Below the pieces are notes generated by a model. That model was not told the origin of the DNA and did not search any database. It saw only the letters and a list, made by a program, of their open reading frames with translations. Shown piece after piece: positions 36,681 through 45,174 of a stretch of DNA of 64,000 nucleotides (within the stretch, counting starts at the first letter, position 1; the number at the start of each line of letters is the position of its first letter). Position numbers and translations under genes: made by a program. The stretch comes from Chitinophaga pinensis (GTDB taxonomy: Bacteria > Pseudomonadota > Gammaproteobacteria > Burkholderiales > SG8-41): positions 1-64,000 of the forward strand of contig CALQCM020000005.1 in NCBI GenBank assembly GCA_943329075.2. The letters are read 5' to 3'.

Positions 36681-37626
36681 CGCGGATACCTGCCTCTCGA
36701 ATCAGTTTGCCCCATTTCGCGACTTCGGCTTTCACCGTTGCGGCGAATTCGGCGGGCGTGCTGCCTACGGTTTCAACGCCGGTAGCGAGAAAACGTTCGC
36801 GCACTTCAGCGCGTTGCAGGAATTTCGCGATTTCGCTGTTCAGGCGATTGACGATCGCTGCCGGCGTGCCGGCAGGCGCGAATACGCCGTTCAGGGCCAC
36901 CGCTTCGTAACCCGGCATGCTCGCCGCCACGGTCGGCACGCCGGGAAACAGCGCCGACGGCGCTGCGCTCGTCACCGCCAGTGCGCGCGCCTTGCCTGAT
37001 TTCACATGCGGCGTGATCGACGCCGCCGTTGCAAACATCAGATGCACCTGTCCGCCCAGAAGACCGATGACCGCCGGCCCACCGCCTTTGTAGGGCACGG
37101 CGGTTAATTGCGTTTTCGTCATCGCTTTGAATAATTCGGCAGATAGATGCGGCGGACCACCGGCGGCTGCGCGCGCGTAATTGAGTTCACCGGGGCGCGC
37201 TTTGGCGAGCGCGATGACGTCACTGACGTTTTTCACCGGCAACGCTGGATGCACAGCCAACACGTTCGGCGCGCGGTCGGTCATGGCGATGGCCTGAAAA
37301 TCGCGCTGCGGATCGTAGGCGACGTTGCTGCGCATCAAGGGCACGATCCAGAGCGTGCTGCCGTAGGCGAGCAGCGTGTGGCCGTCAGGCGCCGCTTTGG
37401 CCAGCGCTTCGCCGGCAATCACGCCGCTGCCGCCGCCGCGGTTCTCGACAATCACCTGCTGGCCGAGGCTTTCGCTCAGGCCCTGCGCGACCATGCGCGC
37501 AACGAAGTCGGTGCCGCCGCCGGGTTCGGAGGTGAGAATACGGATGGGCTTCGACGGGAAAGCCTGCCCGTATGCACTCGCGGCGACGAGCGTGACGCTC
37601 AACGCCCATACAGATTGCATTCTCAC
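36673..37626 (-). CDS. Bug/TctC solute-binding protein
   Basis: 317-residue Bug protein, signal peptide ending near ASAYGQ. Motifs: FPSKPIRILTSEPGGGTD, ENRGGGSGVIAGEALA and APDGHT. It starts 10 bases after the SDR stop and overlaps the next gene by 8 bases. Third gene of the operon. Confidence 0.93.
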   Translation of the reverse strand: MRMQSVWALSVTLVAASAYGQAFPSKPIRILTSEPGGGTDFVARMVAQGLSESLGQQVIVENRGGGSGVIAGEALAKAAPDGHTLLAYGSTLWIVPLMRSNVAYDPQRDFQAIAMTDRAPNVLAVHPALPVKNVSDVIALAKARPGELNYARAAAGGPPHLSAELFKAMTKTQLTAVPYKGGGPAVIGLLGGQVHLMFATAASITPHVKSGKARALAVTSAAPSALFPGVPTVAASMPGYEAVALNGVFAPAGTPAAIVNRLNSEIAKFLQRAEVRERFLATGVETVGSTPAEFAATVKAEVAKWGKLIREAGIRDE

Positions 37627-37636
37627 AGACGCAGGC

Positions 37637-38413
37637 TCAGACGATGATGTTGCCTGCGTTGACGTTGAGGTTCACGCCCGTGATGTAGCGCGCCTCGCTC
37701 GAGGCGAGGAACAGTGCCGCGGCCGAGGTGTCTTCCGGCTCGACCAGCACTTTCATCGGATTGCGCTCCTTGATGCGTTCAACGCTGGCAGCGTCGCGCA
37801 CCTTGCGCACGCGCGGCGTCAGCGTGGTGCCGGGCGCGATGGTGTTGACGGTGACGCCGTACTGGCCGATGTCGCGCGCGAGGAGTTTGGTGAAGCCGAT
37901 CAGGCCGGCTTTGCCGGCGCCGTAGGGCAGATACGACGGTGCGTGTGGATTGGGGCCGACGCCGGCGCCCGAGGCGATGCTGATGATGCGGCCCTTGCGT
38001 TTGTCCATCATGGTTTGTGCCACCGCCTGCGTGCAGAGAAAGGCGCTTTTCAGATTGACGTTGATGACGCGGTCCCATTCCTCTTCGGCGATCTCGGTGA
38101 TCGGCGCGAACTGATGGAAGCCGCCGGCGGCGTTGATCAGGATGTCGACGGTGCCCCACTTTTTCAGCACCGCCCCGACCATCGCGATAACTTCGGTTTT
38201 TTTCGTTGCATCGCATTTGTATGCGATGGCCGAACCGCCGGCCGCGTTGATTTCGCCGGCGACGCGCTGGGCTTCGGTTTCGTTGATGTCAACGACCGCG
38301 ATGTTGGCGCCTTCCTGCGCGAAGCGTTTGGAAATTTCTTCGCCCAGTCCCTGGCCGGCGGCAGTGACGATGGCGGTTTCGCCCGCGAGCTTGCCCTTTG
38401 GTGCTGCTGCCAT
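37637..38413 (-). CDS. Short-chain dehydrogenase/reductase
   Basis: 258-residue SDR with TAAGQGLG cofactor motif, NAAGG, serine in IISIASG and an intact YGAGK motif. The start is ATG at 38413 (MAAAPKGKL), as the longer frame is arginine-rich and lacks a fold. It lies 42 bases after the CMD gene and 10 bases before the Bug gene. Confidence 0.9.
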   Translation of the reverse strand: MAAAPKGKLAGETAIVTAAGQGLGEEISKRFAQEGANIAVVDINETEAQRVAGEINAAGGSAIAYKCDATKKTEVIAMVGAVLKKWGTVDILINAAGGFHQFAPITEIAEEEWDRVINVNLKSAFLCTQAVAQTMMDKRKGRIISIASGAGVGPNPHAPSYLPYGAGKAGLIGFTKLLARDIGQYGVTVNTIAPGTTLTPRVRKVRDAASVERIKERNPMKVLVEPEDTSAAALFLASSEARYITGVNLNVNAGNIIV

Positions 38414-38454
38414 TGCGTTCCCCTCTTTTCTTTTTGCGGCGCGCGGCGCCCGGA

Positions 38455-39375
38455 TTATTTGTCTTCGACGCGTTTGGGCGGATTGCCGATTTCGGCGGAC
38501 CGGCCGTCTTCTTCCATCAGCTTGACGAAGATCTTCAGTGCCTTGAGCATGGGCGGCATGCCGAAGTTGGTGCACGACTGCAGGATCACTTCGAGAATCT
38601 CGCGCGGTTTGGCGCCTTTGCGCATGGCGCCCTTCATGTGCGCGCGGCCCTCGTGGCCTTCACCGACAGCGACGCAGTTGCCGACCATGCACAACAAGCG
38701 CGTCTTGTCGTCGACCATGCCGCGGCCGTACATGCCCTGATAGGTGAATGTCACCCACAGCTTGGCCCACGACGAGTCGAGCGCGTCCTGCCACGACAGC
38801 GTATTGAGGTGGTGTTTCGGTCGCATGGTGAGGCCGCGGCCGATGCCGAGCCAGCCGTGTTTTTCTTTCAGCGCGGCGAAGCGGGGGTCGGCCTTGTCTT
38901 CCTCGAGCCAGGTCTTGGCTTCTTCTTCATACAAACGCATACCGTCGCGCCCGTCGATCGGCAGTTGCGAGGCGCGCAGTTCTTCGAGCAGGCCTTGTTC
39001 TTCGACTATGCGATGAAACAGTTCCAGCGCCGGATCGACCGCGGTGTGGCCGCCGTATACCGTGCACTGCAGAATGATTTCGAGGATCTCGCGCGCCTTG
39101 ATGCCGGCGGCGAGTGAGGCGCGCACATTGTCTTCGAGCATCGGATAGCTCTTCGACATCGTGAACTGGCCGGTCAGCACGAGAAAACGCGTACGCGCAT
39201 CGAGTGCGGGGCGCCGCATCATGCCGGTGACGACGAAGTCCATCCACAATTTGGTGTAGTGCTGGTCGAGGCTGTCGCGCACGGCGATGCGCCGCGCAAA
39301 AGTGTTCGGCTGGAGTTTCAGTCCGGCGTCATAGGCAGACGCGCCGTACTTGGCGCGCAGGTCTTTTTCCGACAT
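38455..39375 (-). CDS. Tandem carboxymuconolactone decarboxylase-like protein
   Basis: 306-residue protein with two CMD (AhpD-like) domains. Each has the TR(F/L)L...G...(V/A).G... block followed by a helix with REILE(I/V)ILQ (residues around 95 and 270). The usual CxxC of AhpD is absent: ILQCTVYGGH and ILQSCTNFGM have single cysteines. Probably a lactone decarboxylase-type or peroxidase-like enzyme. First gene of the operon ending with MOSC. Confidence 0.85.
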   Translation of the reverse strand: MSEKDLRAKYGASAYDAGLKLQPNTFARRIAVRDSLDQHYTKLWMDFVVTGMMRRPALDARTRFLVLTGQFTMSKSYPMLEDNVRASLAAGIKAREILEIILQCTVYGGHTAVDPALELFHRIVEEQGLLEELRASQLPIDGRDGMRLYEEEAKTWLEEDKADPRFAALKEKHGWLGIGRGLTMRPKHHLNTLSWQDALDSSWAKLWVTFTYQGMYGRGMVDDKTRLLCMVGNCVAVGEGHEGRAHMKGAMRKGAKPREILEVILQSCTNFGMPPMLKALKIFVKLMEEDGRSAEIGNPPKRVEDK

Positions 39376-39476
39376 GTCGGGGTTCCTTGCGGTGGTTTGC
39401 TGCGGTGTGTGAATGAATACACCGCAGTATCGTTTTGGCGGCGCGCAATGTCAACGCGCGCGCTAACGCGGTACAG

Positions 39477-40397
39477 CTATTTGCCGGAGGCGAGGCGCTC
39501 TTCGGGCGATTCGTACTGGAACTGCACCAGCGTGACGTCGCGCTGCCGGCGCGGCGATTCGCCGAAGGCGATGGTGCCGCTGCCATAGAGAATGAATTCT
39601 TCGCGCCGCAGGACAATTTCATCGCGGCCGCTGATCGTGATGTAGGTGCCGTTCGCGCTCTGGTCGATCAGCGCGAATTTATCGAGGCGTTTTTCGATGC
39701 GTGCATGGTTGCGTGACGCCATCTTGTCGATGATGACGAGGTCGTGGTTCGGTTCGCGCCCGATGGTGATCGTCATGCGGTATTCGATTTCGCGGCCCTG
39801 GCAGATCAGCCGCAGTCGCGGCTCGGTCATATGCGCAAAGCCGGAGGTGCGGCCGGGCACCAGTGTCGCGGTGTCGCTGTCCTGCCATTGCAGTTCCTGG
39901 ATGTCGATCGCCTGCGCCTTGCCTTTGACCGCCAGCGCGTCGAGGCGCCGGGTCTTCTGCCGCAAATCGGCGGGCAGCATTTCGATGGTCGATGCCGTCA
40001 TCAGGATTTGTCCCGGCACCGCAAGGCCGGCCATGCGCGCGGCGACGTTGACCGTGTCGCCGAAAACGTCATCGGCTTCGCGCAGCACCGAGCCGTAGTG
40101 GAAACCGATAGGGATGGTCAGTTTCGAGCGGCCGGGCGAAGGCGGGCGCAGATCGATGCGGTCCTGCATTTCGATGGCGGCGCGCGCTGCATCTTCGGCC
40201 TTGGCGAAAACGCACATGGCGCCATCGCCGATGGTTTTAACGACGCGGCCCTGGAAATGCTGGGCGGCCTCGTCGAGGATCTGCAGGCATTCACGCACCT
40301 GCGTGAACGCCGCGGTATCGCCCATGTTTTCATAGAGGCGGGTGCTGTCGCTGACGTCTGCAAACAACACCGCCATCGTGTCTTTTTGGCGGGTCAC
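39477..40397 (-). CDS. Class III nucleotide cyclase fused to an FHA domain
   Basis: 306-residue signalling protein. The N-terminal cyclase domain has metal-binding D14 (FADVSDST) and D58 (KTIGDGA), K54, and the D110/N117/R121 set in DDVFGDTVNVAAR, so it should be active, most likely making cAMP. The C-terminal FHA domain (ITIGREPNHD, SRNHARIE, SANGTY) binds phosphothreonine. There is no membrane segment. It sits next to a CBS protein but in a separate unit. Confidence 0.9.
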   Translation of the reverse strand: MTRQKDTMAVLFADVSDSTRLYENMGDTAAFTQVRECLQILDEAAQHFQGRVVKTIGDGAMCVFAKAEDAARAAIEMQDRIDLRPPSPGRSKLTIPIGFHYGSVLREADDVFGDTVNVAARMAGLAVPGQILMTASTIEMLPADLRQKTRRLDALAVKGKAQAIDIQELQWQDSDTATLVPGRTSGFAHMTEPRLRLICQGREIEYRMTITIGREPNHDLVIIDKMASRNHARIEKRLDKFALIDQSANGTYITISGRDEIVLRREEFILYGSGTIAFGESPRRQRDVTLVQFQYESPEERLASGK

Positions 40398-40529
40398 GCG
40401 TGGGTCCCTGGAATCAAAGTCATGCGGTGTGCCGTCTGGGCCGCATTACCGGGCTGCAAAAGACGCAGTATAACGGCTCGGCCGCCGGCTGACGCGGGCG
40501 ATGCGCCGCGCCCGGCAGGGGCGTTGCCG

Positions 40530-40961
40530 TCAGGCGAGGACGTTGTCGACCTGCTCCTGGCGCAGCATTTCGTAGACGAAGTCTTCCAGTTCGGGGCCCA
40601 GCGCATCGCGCGCCGAGATCATGCCGACCGGCTTGCCGTCCTCGACCACCGGCACGTGGCGGAAGCCGCCGGCGTGCATCATGTGCAGCGCCTCGCCGAA
40701 CGACTTGTCCGGATGCAGCGACTGCGGGCTGCGCGTCATCACCTCGCTCAACTGCGTGTGTTTCGCCTCGCGGCCGTCGGCAACCACGCGAAACAGCGCA
40801 TCGCGTTCGGTGAAGATGCCGACCAGCCGGCCGGCCTCGACGACCATCACCGCACCGACCTTGCGCTGCTTCATCAATTGCGCCGCGTCCAGCACGGTGG
40901 TGTCAGCAGCGGCGATAACGACTTCCTGCTCTGCGATGATCATGCGTATCGTGCGCGGCAT
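40530..40961 (-). CDS. Two-CBS-domain protein
   Basis: 143-residue protein of two CBS motifs (TVLDAAQLMKQRKVGAVMVV and SFGEALHMMHAGGFRHVPVV), an adenosine-nucleotide-sensing module. The start at MPRTIRMII (40961) is preferred to a longer one at 40973. Stand-alone CBS proteins often regulate enzymes or transport; the partner is unknown. Confidence 0.9.
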   Translation of the reverse strand: MPRTIRMIIAEQEVVIAAADTTVLDAAQLMKQRKVGAVMVVEAGRLVGIFTERDALFRVVADGREAKHTQLSEVMTRSPQSLHPDKSFGEALHMMHAGGFRHVPVVEDGKPVGMISARDALGPELEDFVYEMLRQEQVDNVLA

Positions 40962-41368
40962 GGCGGGCTCCAATCGATGCGGGATTTTTCATCATAGTCC
41001 CGGCCTTGAGAAACCGCTACCGCGCCCGGTTTTTCGGACGGACTGCAAGTCAAATCAGGGGCTTGCGTGTGCCGGCGAGACTACCGACGCGGTGCGGCCG
41101 GCCAGCGCGGTCGCCAAAATGCCGCGAGCGGGTGGCGGCGCGCGACGCGTTATCTGGAATATTCAGACGGCGATTCGAACACGGGTGTTTGGCTGCGATG
41201 GCATGCAAAAATTCTGCGGGTAGACAATCAAAATCCCGCCCTCGGGGTAATCGGTGTGCGGTTGCAAGGAATTTTCCCGCTTCGCGCTACAATCGTATTG
41301 TTACAACGATGTTGTTGGTCATTATAAAAAATGCCGCCGTGATACCTGCGGCGGCGGGGGGATGAACG
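40962..41368. other. Divergent gap between CBS and CinA-like genes
   Basis: About 400 bases. A hairpin built on GCCGC..GCGGC at about 41331-41352 lies just before the CinA-like start. Small frames here have no signature. Confidence 0.4.
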
Positions 41369-41857
41369 ATGCGTGAGTTAATGCCGCTGGCGGAACGGGC
41401 GGGTGCGCTGCTCAAAGCGCACCGCCAGACAATTGCACTGAACGAATCATCGACCGGCGGGCTGATTTCGGCGGCGCTGCTGGCGGTGCCCGGCGCCTCG
41501 GCCTATTACATCGGCAGCGTGGTGGTTTACACGCGCCAGGCCTGGGACGCGGTGCGCGATTTTCGCGAAGCGGAACTCGGCGGCATTCGTGCTGCGACCG
41601 AACACAACGCGCTGGTGCGCGCGCGCATCGCGCGTGAACGTTTTGCCACAGTGTGGGGCGTTGGTGAAACCGGCGCGGCGGGCCCGACCGGCAATCGATA
41701 CGGCGATCCGGCGGGGCATACCTGTGTGGGGGTCGTCGGGCCGCTTGAGCGTGCCGTGACATTGCGAACGGGAAAAAGTGATCGACTGGAGAACATGCAT
41801 GCGTTCGCCGAGGCGGCTTTGAAGTTGCTGATCGAGTGTCTGGAAGCGCAGAAATAG
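41369..41857 (+). CDS. CinA-family protein (nicotinamide-nucleotide amidase-like)
   Basis: 162-residue protein of the CinA C-terminal family, which includes PncC, the amidase that turns NMN into nicotinate mononucleotide. The active-site-like motif is NESSTGGLIS (ESCTGG in many members) and VWGVGETGAAGPTGN follows. It is a stand-alone domain. A tandem repeat array begins 24 bases after its stop. Confidence 0.85.
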   Translation: MRELMPLAERAGALLKAHRQTIALNESSTGGLISAALLAVPGASAYYIGSVVVYTRQAWDAVRDFREAELGGIRAATEHNALVRARIARERFATVWGVGETGAAGPTGNRYGDPAGHTCVGVVGPLERAVTLRTGKSDRLENMHAFAEAALKLLIECLEAQK

Positions 41858-41881
41858 TTTTTCCGGTTTGCTTGACCGGTG

Positions 41882-42373
41882 TTGTGGCGCAGGCGACCCG
41901 CCTGCGAGAAGCACTAGGACATCAGCACCGCAAGGTTTGTTGACGCAGGCGAGTCGCCTGCGCCACAAAAGCTGTGCGCAATGCGCGCCCTGCCAAATTC
42001 TGAATTCAGTGCTTGGCCCAACCCGGCAACGTCTTGTAGCGCGCAATCCATCAGACGATCGGTGTTGTGGCGCAGGCGACCCGCCTGCGAGAAGCGCCAG
42101 GGCATCATTGCCGCAAGGTTTTTTGATGCAGGCGAGTCGCCTGCGCTACAAAAGCTGTGCGCACTGCGCTCCCTGCCAAATTCAGAATTCAGCGCTCGGC
42201 CCAACCCGGCAACGCTTTGCAGCGCGCAATCCATCAGACGATCGGTGTTGTGGCGCAGGCGACCCGCCTGCGAGAAGCGCCAGGGCATCATTACTGCGAG
42301 GCTTTTTTGATGCAGGCGAGTCGCCTGCGCTACAAAAGCTGTGCGCAATGCGAGGCCTGCGAAATTCAGAATC
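41882..42373 (+). repeat. 183-bp tandem repeats with GST-tail segment, array 1
   Basis: Units begin with TTGTGGCGCAGGCG at 41882, 42065 and 42248, giving a 183-base period. Each has a hairpin of about 90 bases followed by a segment that, on the minus strand, reads like the end of the neighbouring GST gene (PIV then stop, WIARCKALPGWAER, stop in unit 2). The third unit lacks that segment; the real GST end lies beyond an inserted hairpin at 42374. Confidence 0.9.
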
Positions 42374-42446
42374 GTAGCCCGGATGGAATGAAATGAAATC
42401 CGGGGCGGGCTTCCCCGGAATACGCTGCGCTTCTTCCGGGCTACAG
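42374..42446. repeat. GTAGCCCGG inverted repeat inserted before the GST stop
   Basis: CGTAGCCCGGATGGAATG at the left and CTTCCGGGCTACAG at the right form an inverted repeat of about 73 bases. It separates unit 3 of the array from the GST gene end, where the other units are continuous, so it looks inserted. Confidence 0.75.
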
Positions 42447-42448
42447 GC

Positions 42449-43042
42449 TCAGCGCTTGGCCCAACCCGGCAGCGCCTTGCAGCGCGCGATCCATTTCACG
42501 ATCGCCGGATATTCTTCAAGCGCGATGTTCGCCTGCGGCGCCGTTTCCACATAGGGGAAACAGGCAATGTCGGCGATGGTGGTCCGGCCGAGGGCGAGCC
42601 AGTCATTGTTTTTCAATCGGCCTTCGAGCGTATTGAGCGCGACGCGGCTGATGGCCTGGCCCTGTTCGAGTGTGCCGGCGGTCCAGCGGTCGTGCAGCAT
42701 GCCGCGCCGCGCATATTGCAGACCGAACTGGATTTCGTTGCCCGCCAGCGAGACCCATTGCATGACCTGCGCCATTTGCAGCGGGTCGGACGGCAGCCAG
42801 GTCTCGCCGCCGAAACCGCGTGCGAGATAGACGAGGGAGGCGGCTGAATCCCACAGATAAACGCCGTCGACTTCCAGTACCGGCACTTCACCGCGCGGAT
42901 TCAACGCCAGAAATTTCGCCGACTTGTGTTCGCGCGTCGCGTTGTCGACGAGGATCTTTTCGTGCGGCACGTCGAGCAGCGAAAGCAGAATGCGCACCTT
43001 GTACGAATTGCCCGAAGGCGGCATGTAATGTAGTTTGATCAT
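42449..43042 (-). CDS. Glutathione S-transferase family protein
   Basis: 197-residue GST. The N-terminal thioredoxin-like half has MIKLHYMPPSGNSYKVR and the ligand region LNPRGEVPVLEVDG with WDSAASLVYLAR. The all-alpha half ends WIARCKALPGWAKR. It follows the Bug gene at 43062 by 19 bases. Glutathione-dependent isomerases or dehalogenases also fit this fold. Partial copies of its last 50 bases are found in the array beside it and in the array at 53.2 kb. Confidence 0.9.
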   Translation of the reverse strand: MIKLHYMPPSGNSYKVRILLSLLDVPHEKILVDNATREHKSAKFLALNPRGEVPVLEVDGVYLWDSAASLVYLARGFGGETWLPSDPLQMAQVMQWVSLAGNEIQFGLQYARRGMLHDRWTAGTLEQGQAISRVALNTLEGRLKNNDWLALGRTTIADIACFPYVETAPQANIALEEYPAIVKWIARCKALPGWAKR

Positions 43043-43061
43043 GGTTGTTCCGCTGAAAGTG

Positions 43062-44027
43062 TTAATCCTGCACTTCGATTTTTGCCAGGCGCGCGATTTC
43101 GGCAATGCGCTTGAGATCAAATTCAAGATAGCGGCGGAATTCCGCCGGCGTGTTGCCGACCGGCACATAGCCGCCGTGACTCAGGTGCTCGATCATCTTC
43201 GGGGTGCGCACCGCGGTATGCACTGCGGTCTGTATACGGTTGACGATCGCCAGCGGTGTGGCCGCCGGCGCGTAGATGCCGTGGCCGCCAGGTTCGAACA
43301 CGCAGTCGGGTACGCCGGCCTCGGCCATCGTCGGCAGTTCCTGCATCTGCGGGTAGCGCTTGTCGCCCGTATAGGCGAGCGGGCGCAGGCGCCCGGCCTT
43401 GATGTGCTGGTTGACGGTCAACGGTGTGGCGAGTCCGACCTGCACCTCGTTGCCCATGACTGCCGCCAGCAGCGGTGCCAACCCCTTGTATGGCACGTGC
43501 ACCAGCTTGGCGCCGGAACGGATGTTGATCAGTTCGCCGAGGAAGTGCTGGCTGTTGCCGATGCCGCCGGAGCCGTAAGCGACCTGACGTTTTTTGCTTA
43601 GATCAACCAACTCGCGCATGGTCGTCACGCCGATTGCCGGATTCACCAGCACCAGATAACCGAAGGTCTGCGCCATTTGCGTGATCGGTACGAAATCGCG
43701 CAGCGCGTTGAACGGAATTTTCTTGTTGATGACCTGGTTGTAGATCAGCGAACTTGAGGTGAACAGCAGCGTGTAGCCGTCGGGCGGCGCTTTCGCCAGC
43801 ATTTCACCGGCGATGATGCCGTTGGCGCCGCTGCGGTTGTCGATGACGATGTTCTGGCCGAGTTCGCGCGCCAGTGGTTCTGACAGCGCGCGCGCGTTGG
43901 TGTCCATGGTGCCGCCGGCTGGCTGTGGAATGATCATGCGGATCGGCCGGGTTGGATACGTCTGGCCTGATGCAACTGTTGCGGCGAACAGGCAGAGCAG
44001 GGCCATGCTGATGGCGATTCGTTTCAT
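43062..44027 (-). CDS. Bug/TctC solute-binding protein
   Basis: 321-residue Bug protein, signal peptide ending near ATVASGQ. Motifs: YPTRPIRMIIPQPAGGTMD, DNRSGANGIIAGEMLA, PPDGYT. It is a tandem duplicate of the next gene upstream; both carry PQ.AGG.MDTN.RAL and IGN.QH.LGEL, so they form a distinct subgroup. Gap to the GST gene is 19 bases. Confidence 0.93.
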   Translation of the reverse strand: MKRIAISMALLCLFAATVASGQTYPTRPIRMIIPQPAGGTMDTNARALSEPLARELGQNIVIDNRSGANGIIAGEMLAKAPPDGYTLLFTSSSLIYNQVINKKIPFNALRDFVPITQMAQTFGYLVLVNPAIGVTTMRELVDLSKKRQVAYGSGGIGNSQHFLGELINIRSGAKLVHVPYKGLAPLLAAVMGNEVQVGLATPLTVNQHIKAGRLRPLAYTGDKRYPQMQELPTMAEAGVPDCVFEPGGHGIYAPAATPLAIVNRIQTAVHTAVRTPKMIEHLSHGGYVPVGNTPAEFRRYLEFDLKRIAEIARLAKIEVQD

Positions 44028-44060
44028 TACTTCCTCCTCTGTCGATGCCGCGCTGAACGG

Positions 44061-45023
44061 CTATTCGGGTTGGACCTTGGCGATGCGCATGTATTCGCGG
44101 CCCTGCTTCAGCTCGCCTTCGAGAAACTTGCGGAATTCCTCGGGCATGTCGCCGACCGGCACATAACCGCCGTTTTCGAGCAGCTCCCGCATCTTGGGTA
44201 ACTGAATCGCCTTGGCCACCTCGGCCTGCCAGCGCAGCAGGATCGCGCGCGGCGTTTTGGCCGGTGCGAAGATGCCGTGCCACGCCGCTTCATACACAAA
44301 GCCCGGAATGATTTCACTGGTGGTCGGCAGATCGGGCAGGCCGTTCCAGCGTTTCGGCGAGGTGATTGCCAGTGCGCGCAGGCGGCCGGCCTTGATGTGC
44401 TGCATGACGGTGGTCGGCGCGGCAAAGGCGATCTGCACTTCGTTGGCGAGCAGCGGCGTGATCGGCAGGCCTTTATACGGGATGTGCACGAACTTGCTGC
44501 CGGTGCGCGCGTTGAAGAGTTCGCCCAACAGATGCTGCGCGTTGCCGATGCCGCCGGAGCCGAAACGCAGCGGGTCGCGCGTGGTCTTCGAGAGTTCAAT
44601 CAATTCCTTGAGGCCCTGCGCCTGCACCTGCGGGTTGACCAGCACGAGATAGCCGGGCAGCTTGCCGACATTGGTGACGGGTTCGAAGTCGCGCAACACG
44701 TCGAACGGCGGCTGCGCCTTGACGAGCTGGTTGTTGATCATCGAGTTTGAGCTGTAGAGCAGTGTGTAGCCGTCGGGCAGCGAGTGGGCGACCATTTCGC
44801 CGGCGATGATGCCGTTGGCGCCGCCGCGGTTGTCGATCACAACATTCTGGCCGAATTCGCGCGACAGGATATCGGCCAGCGCGCGTCCGTTGGTGTCCAT
44901 CGAGCCACCGGCAGTCTGCGGCACCACCATGCGGATCGGCCGGTTGGGGTAGGGCTGTTCGGCGGCAGTGGCAGAGAGTGCGCAGGCCAGCAGGCCGAGC
45001 GGGATCAGGTTTCGAATCATCAT
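44061..45023 (-). CDS. Bug/TctC solute-binding protein, tandem duplicate
   Basis: About 320 residues from MMIRNLIPLG, signal peptide ending near ALSATAAE. Motifs: YPNRPIRMVVPQTAGGSMD, DNRGGANGIIAGEMVA, LPDGYT. Same subgroup as 43062-44027, 33 bases upstream of it. A CCCTCTCCC-type hairpin repeat lies between it and the DapA-like gene. Confidence 0.93.
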   Translation of the reverse strand: MMIRNLIPLGLLACALSATAAEQPYPNRPIRMVVPQTAGGSMDTNGRALADILSREFGQNVVIDNRGGANGIIAGEMVAHSLPDGYTLLYSSNSMINNQLVKAQPPFDVLRDFEPVTNVGKLPGYLVLVNPQVQAQGLKELIELSKTTRDPLRFGSGGIGNAQHLLGELFNARTGSKFVHIPYKGLPITPLLANEVQIAFAAPTTVMQHIKAGRLRALAITSPKRWNGLPDLPTTSEIIPGFVYEAAWHGIFAPAKTPRAILLRWQAEVAKAIQLPKMRELLENGGYVPVGDMPEEFRKFLEGELKQGREYMRIAKVQPE

Positions 45024-45044
45024 GGGGATGCTCCAAGCTATCAT

Positions 45045-45156
45045 GCCCTCGCCCCCGTTCAGGGGGAGAGGGCTAGGGTGAGGGGGCGGTTGCAAGGATA
45101 CTACCGCTTCCCCTCGCCCCCGCCCTCTCCCCGCTATTGCGGGGAGAGGGAGTGTA
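45045..45156. repeat. CCCTCTCCC-type hairpin repeats
   Basis: Paired hairpins, CCCTCGCCCCCGTTCAGGGG with its inverse, then CCCTCTCCCCGC and its inverse. A known style of extragenic repeat, also seen near 58920-59030. Confidence 0.75.
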
Positions 45157-45174
45157 CGTTTTGCGCGAAGCGAA

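Noticed and set aside
41882-42373. CRISPR-like array of repeats
   Set aside because: Period of 183 bases, near-identical units including the spacers, and hairpins with gene-tail pieces; no 28-37 base repeats, no cas genes.
41868-42377. 169-residue open frame over the repeat array
   Set aside because: It consists of translated repeat units only.
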